A stretch of DNA of 49,621 nt, taken from NCBI GenBank assembly GCA_025449115.1, contig JAHLKC010000202.1:1-49621 (forward strand). Reading direction: 5' to 3'. A program made the position numbers and the translations under genes. Numbering within the stretch: the stretch's first letter is position 1; each line of letters begins with the position of its first letter. Below are positions 44,850 through 49,621 of this stretch, in pieces. The stretch comes from Chytridium lagenaria. Lineage: Eukaryota > Chytridiomycota > Chytridiomycetes > Chytridiales > Chytridiaceae. The notes under the pieces were generated by a model. It worked only from the letters and a program-made list of their open reading frames with translations, was not told the DNA's origin and ran no database searches.

Positions 44850-47800
44850 ATGGCTACAGCCACCCAAGTCGTTCCTTCCACATCATCAGCTCCTTCGCCA
44901 TCACCCACTCGTCCACCCAGCGACTGCCAAATCCTCCGTGCATGCTTCCCCACCGTCCCATTCCCACGTTCTACCTTTCCTCTTCCAGACCAGGAAACAT
45001 ACGACAGACTGGGGTGCTGCAATGTCTCCACCCTCACCCGTACAGGCAACGGTATTGATGTCCAGTGTAATGTGGACGGAAGGATTACAGAGTTGGCATT
45101 AAATGCGGTGGGGTTGACGGGAAGGCTTGATGGACGGATTGCACGTTTGACGGAATTGACGGACTTGGATTTGAGGAATAACTTGATTGAAGGGGATGTA
45201 CCCGAAGCGTTTAGATTTTTGAGGGGGTTGAAGACACTGTGAGTGATAATTGGTTTTCTTCGGCTAGAGCGCTGATTTTTGTTAGGTTGTTGAGGAATAA
45301 TACCATGGACTTTATATTACCGACTTTTGTGTCAGAGTGGACGCAGCTTGAGATTCTGTAAGTATATGTCTTTCTTTTATTGCGATTCTCATTTTAGTAT
45401 TTGCACCCCATTAACCTTTCTTTACTATAAACGTTAAGGGATATAGCAAATGCAGGAGTTTATGGAGCACTACCTTTTGAGCTCGGAACTTTGACCAATT
45501 TGAGGGAGCTGTAAGTATTATGGTTTATTCTTTCTATTTCATGGTTTAAAACTAGGCTTTTTTAAATTAGAAAAGCGCAACGGAATGCTATAAGCGGCAG
45601 CATACCTCCTGTTCTAGGGAACTTGCTGATGCTTGAGATTCTAGGGCTGGGCTACAATCAACTAAGGGGTTCCGTTCCTGCACAACTTGGGCAGTTATCG
45701 CATTTGAAGATTCTGTAAGTTGACAAAGTGGTATTTGCTAATTTACGTTTAGGGATTTGAGCTATAATATTCTGAATGGAAGCTTGCCGGATGGACTGCT
45801 ACTGCTTCCAAACCTTACGCAACTGTAAGTGATACTGAGTTTTTCAGTTGCCGAGTTTGGTCGTGCGGTGTGTAAATTGCTTATTTGTGGAATAGAACTC
45901 TTACCAACAATGAGTTCTCCGGACGGCTGCCTGATATTATTGCTAATTCGAGCTTGCAATTTATGTAAGGCTTTCTTTGTATTCAAATTGATATTTATGT
46001 AATCGCTGCTGATATTTGTTTTTCTACCATTTATTCTAGGCAACTGTCAAATAATAACTTTAGCGGACCCCTTCCATCTTCTATCGGAAATGCAGCGGAT
46101 CTCTCTTACGCGTAAGCTCATCATATGCAATTTGCATCTTGTCTAAATTATGTCTTTGAAAATAGTTATATTATGAACAACAACTTTAGTGGCGAAATCC
46201 CATCTTCATTTGGTCGGCTTGGTGGATTGATGCGATGGTTTGCTGTGATGGTTTCGAATACTGATTTGTAAAGGGATGCATCAAATAATTCTTTTTCGGG
46301 AAATCTTCCCAATGCTATGGGAGAATTGACGCTATTGGAAACAATGTAGGCAACTCTCTTTATAAATCGTCTTGAAAACTCAATACCGCCTTTTTTATGC
46401 AGTCTCTTTAACAATAATGCGATTAACGGGTCACTCCCTTCCACACTTGGACGGTTGGCTAATTTGACAGTTCTCCTTATGAGTGGAAATCGTCTTCAAA
46501 CTGGGCTCAATAATATGGTTGGACTTAACAATCTGGCTTATCTCGACCTTTCTCGAAATCAGTTGATTGAGAGGTTTCCGGATTTGCAGTTGTTCCCGAA
46601 ACTGTCGTTGGTGTAAGTCTGAAAAATGAAATCAGCCTGTTTACCTGCGGTTTCTTTTTCTAATATAGAGATATTTCTGGAAACTGCATTGCTTTTGAAC
46701 AAGTAAAAGGAAACCCAGATTTCAAGTAAGCGACATATTCTGGACTATGTCTTACGCTACTTTCAGAGTCGAACCTCAATTCTATAACTGCAGCGGCCTT
46801 GCTGACCGTATAGATCCAACAGCAAGCGTCAACGGCTCTGGAGTTTTCGGAGACCTCGGCGCGTCTGAAAAAACATCGATGCCTCCGGCGCTGATTGCTG
46901 GAATCGCCATCGTCGCCCTGATTGCCACTGCTTTATTCATTTTAGCTGCTGTTGTTGCTACTCGAGCTAGTAACAAGAAGCTTGCGAGAGCCGCGCTGCA
47001 GCAGAGGCTCATGGAGTCGATACTTTGGAACGAAAACCCACTTTTTTCATACGTAGTGAGCATGGAGAGATTCGGGGTTTGGATGAGAATAGTGTATCAG
47101 AAGTTTCAAGAGGGTCTTCGCGTAAGCGGATTTCATGTTTTTGTCTTCTTCTTTCGCGAAATAGTAATCGTGACGTGATTTATAGCTGGCTCAAACGTTC
47201 ACCTCGCATCACCCAACCGACACAGTTTTACCCCAAGCCTTCATCACCCCGTCCCGATCTTTAATATTGGAACTATGAGGAAGCTTACCATGGAGTCATC
47301 GTCGTCGTCGAATGATTGTTCTACTGACCCTCCTATCAGTACTGTTACAACCGGTGTAGAAGTGGGAGTCATTTCTGCTTATGATATCGTGGAAGAGGAT
47401 CGTCGAAGTCCGTCTCCTGTTTTAAGTATGAGAAAATTCGACTTTAAGCAACTTCCCCCGACAGAAGTTGGGGTGGATATGCTTCTTAATAGGGATCCTG
47501 TCGTCACACCTATTATCACGGATGCAACAGAGGGAATGGAGTTTAGGGCACCCATCGGCTCCACGGATTTCATTGACCTCTTCTCATCTGGCTTTTTGAC
47601 ATCTACTGGACCGACTGTGGAGCCTCCTCTTGTGAACCTGGATCACGATATCAAGGAAAAACCTCACGATTGGGATCCAAATGCCCCCCTTCCCCCGCAA
47701 AGAGGAACGAGCTTCCGTCCATTGATTCAACTCCCCACCACCTATTCCAATACCTACTCTGTTCATCCTCAACCTCCGTCCACGCGGCCTATCTCTGACT

Positions 47801-48554
47801 CTGGCATAGCACCACCGTTGACCCCACCACTTTCTGCTGGAAATGAGAAAACCGTGTCGACAAGGAGCGAGGCGGTGCATTCGCGGACGTCGACTTTTGC
47901 GGCTGCGGGAGGACAGTACCTTCGGTTTAGAGATCATCCTTGGACCTGGACTGTTAGGCAGGTAGCGGAATACCTGGTACGGTTGGGGCATCCGACTCCT
48001 TTGGTGAAGACCTTTATCGGTGAGTTTTCGTTCCCCTCCGATTTGAATATTATTACAGTGTGATTAAGCACCATTCATTCGCAGATAACCATATTGACGG
48101 CAGAGCCTTTCTCCATCTCACTGATCGTGATATGAACGAAGAACTCGGCATAAAATCCCACGACCTCCGTCGCTCCATCATTCATTCTATCCATCTCCTC
48201 CGCATCTCTGAAAGCGTTCCCCAAGAAGACGGCTCTAGACAACATATCGTCAACACATCAGCATCGTCATCAAATCCTCGCACCGAATCTTCACTCGCAG
48301 TCAATAATAATCATACGGAGAGTGATGCGGAGGCAAGGATTGTTGTCACTCCGCCCATGCCAGAGAGTGTGGTTAGGACAGTGAGGATGTCGGGAACGGA
48401 GATGGTGCTTCCGCCGGCTGCGGAGGGAGGGGTGGTGATGCCGAGGCTTTTCGCGCAGGATACGTTGAGCGTGGGGTCTGCGGAGCCGCCGCAATATAGG
48501 GGGTCGAGCTTTGAGCGCGGAGCAAGCTTTGAAAGGCATAGTAATCAAGCGTGA
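44850..48554 (+). CDS. LRR-transmembrane-SAM receptor-like protein 2
   Basis: Tandem paralogue of the gene before it. ATG 44850 (MATATQVVPSTSSAPSPSP), N-terminal cap (SDCQILRACFPTVPF, LGCCNVSTL), then at least eleven LRRs, mostly one per exon with phase-2 introns: LTDLDLRNNLIEGDVPEAF, NTMDFILPTF, DIANAGVYGALPFELG, NAISGSIPPVLG, DLSYNILNGSLPDGL, NNEFSGRLPDIIA, NNNFSGPLPSSIG, NNNFSGEIPSSFG, NNSFSGNLPNAMG, NNAINGSLPSTLG and LAYLDLSRNQLIERF. The intron at about 46236-46271 is only 36 nt. A membrane segment follows (PPALIAGIAIVALIATALFI, about 46890-46950), then a long disordered tail with SEVSRGSS and MESSSSSND, and a SAM domain (HPWTWTVRQVAEYLVRLGHP, DNHIDGRAFLHLTDRDMNEE) split by a phase-1 intron. 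One frame break lies near 47025. TGA at 48554. No kinase. Confidence 0.85.
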
Positions 48555-48986
48555 TGTTGTTCCAATTTTTGTCGTCAAATGGGTTTGAGTTCTATTGGTA
48601 AATTTACACATCACCTTTCTTTGTACTGTTCTTTTTGTCTCGTTTTCGCACCGAGCTGCATTCGTTTCTTCTTTTGCTGTCATACTCCCCTTGTTTTTTT
48701 CTTTTCATCGTTCGCGATTGCGGCGCCATGTATTTATTTATTCTATCTGTTGACTTTATGATGTTTAAATATTATTGGGAGAACCGTGCCTTCAAAAAAA
48801 CAGCGCTGTATACGACCAGGGTGTTGAATTCGCCACCAACACTCGAAATCCGCGTTTTATCACATTCAAATGTGCTTTTTCAGCCGCCAAATTAGTCAAA
48901 AAATAACTAAACTTTGTGGAAAAGACAGTTAACGGACATCACCTTAAGCCATTGACCTCCACCGATCACACATCTCAACCTTTATC
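48555..48986. other. Intergenic region
   Basis: 3' flank of the second LRR gene and promoter of the small secreted protein gene. T-rich; no feature recognised. Confidence 0.4.
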
Positions 48987-49207
48987 ATGACATCAACAAC
49001 ATCCTTTGTGATTCTTCTTCTTGCTATGGCCATGTCGTTTGCGTCGTAAGTGATTGAATTCATTAGCGTTTTTGGAAGTGGAGGAGAGTAACCGTTCTTT
49101 GTTGGTCCAGGGCTGTTCCGGTTCCCGCTGCTGTTGCGGAGCCCGCTAAGATCAACCCTGTGCAGTGCCCGCAGGACCCTAGACTTCCTTGCGTTATTGA
49201 CTACTGA
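48987..49207 (+). CDS. Small secreted protein, two exons, 51 aa
   Basis: Exon 48987-49045 encodes a clear signal peptide (MTSTTSFVILLLAMAMSFAS); the phase-2 intron 49046-49110 (GTAAGT to TCCAG) leads to exon 49111-49207, ending TGA. The mature part is about 30 residues (AVPVPAAVAEPAK, then CPQDPRLPCVIDY) with two cysteines that could pair. Beyond the TGA the same frame is open for about 37 more codons (KSLDCFEWTLGG...), so a missed base or a longer product is possible. No family recognised; short secreted proteins of this kind are common in fungi. Confidence 0.6.
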
Positions 49208-49621
49208 AAGAGCTTGGACTGCTTTGAATGGACCCTGGGAGGCACTCTTGGCTGGAGGCACCAACCACACCAACGACACAGGGATTATGTGCTGCTTTTT
49301 GAGTCATGCATTCTTATGATGTCGGTCAGCACTATATTTTAGGAATAACCCCAATTCTTTTGGATGTAGTTTCTTTTCCCCCTTCTCCTTTCTTCATGTA
49401 TTATCAGCAGTTTTTTATTTTATTTACTTGGACTCCTGCATTTCTTTTTTATATATGTGTGTTTATCCCTCCGAAAGTGATGTTTCTTCATATGGCAAGC
49501 AGTGAATATCCAGATAGTTCATCCCGTTAAGTCATTATACATTTCTTTTCATTTCTTCTTTATTGCGAACTTCAATGCCAAATGATATGAATATACACAA
49601 CTCACAGACGCCTACAGCAAC
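49208..49621. other. Right end of the window, no supported gene
   Basis: T-rich sequence downstream of the small secreted protein gene. Short open frames lack motifs. A further gene may start beyond the window. Confidence 0.4.

Overview
The window reads as a segment of a fungal nuclear genome, most likely an early-diverging, chytrid-like fungus. The reasons are many short GT-AG introns (about 36 to 110 nt), an Ede1/Eps15-type endocytic scaffold, two LRR-TM-SAM receptor-like proteins, an SH3-tailed membrane protein, eukaryotic tRNA genes (one with an intron) and Helitron, LTR and zinc-finger transposase remains. The taxonomic guess is inference; no rRNA is present. All homology statements come from motif recognition by eye.

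Left part (1-31.9 kb): mobile or accessory DNA. A Helitron Rep-helicase gene fills 7.6 kb down to 0.35 kb on the minus strand, with HUH, two-tyrosine and PIF1 helicase motifs. Next comes a divergent pair of intron-containing orphan genes (7978-9356 minus, 9596-10775 plus) sharing a 239-bp promoter with a direct repeat. A 16-bp palindrome, CTCCCGTCGACGGGAG, occurs about 20 times in three arrays: inside the Helitron reading frame, in a Helitron non-coding stretch, and just past the plus-strand orphan gene. A long pyrimidine-rich, gene-poor stretch (11.5-16.4 kb) follows, then three close-packed minus-strand tRNA genes (Leu-CAG, Glu-CTC, Val-CAC with intron), a structured 131-nt element with a tRNA-Leu-like half, and a small orphan gene that has a decayed second copy at 31.5 kb. 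From 19.6 to 29.7 kb the sequence is a nest: a truncated gene, two LTRs head to head, a decayed PIF1-type helicase, an LTR fragment, and a transposase-like zinc-finger gene split by a 945-bp solo LTR with a 4-bp target duplication. A lysine-rich partner gene begins one codon after the stop of the transposase-like gene.

Right part (33.9-49.2 kb): denser, host-like DNA. It holds an SH3 membrane protein (plus), the Ede1/Eps15-like scaffold (minus, convergent with it), two LRR-TM-SAM proteins in tandem (plus, the first divergent from the scaffold gene) and a small secreted protein. Together they look like a surface-receptor and endocytosis neighbourhood, though functional linkage is only inferred.

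Single-base frame breaks recur inside otherwise well-conserved host genes (scaffold, SH3, LRR-SAM), several in homopolymers. Either the base-level assembly carries indel errors or these genes are decaying; the first seems likelier. Frame breaks in the window should therefore not be read as pseudogenes without checking reads. The two divergent orphan genes, by contrast, splice without any frame break.
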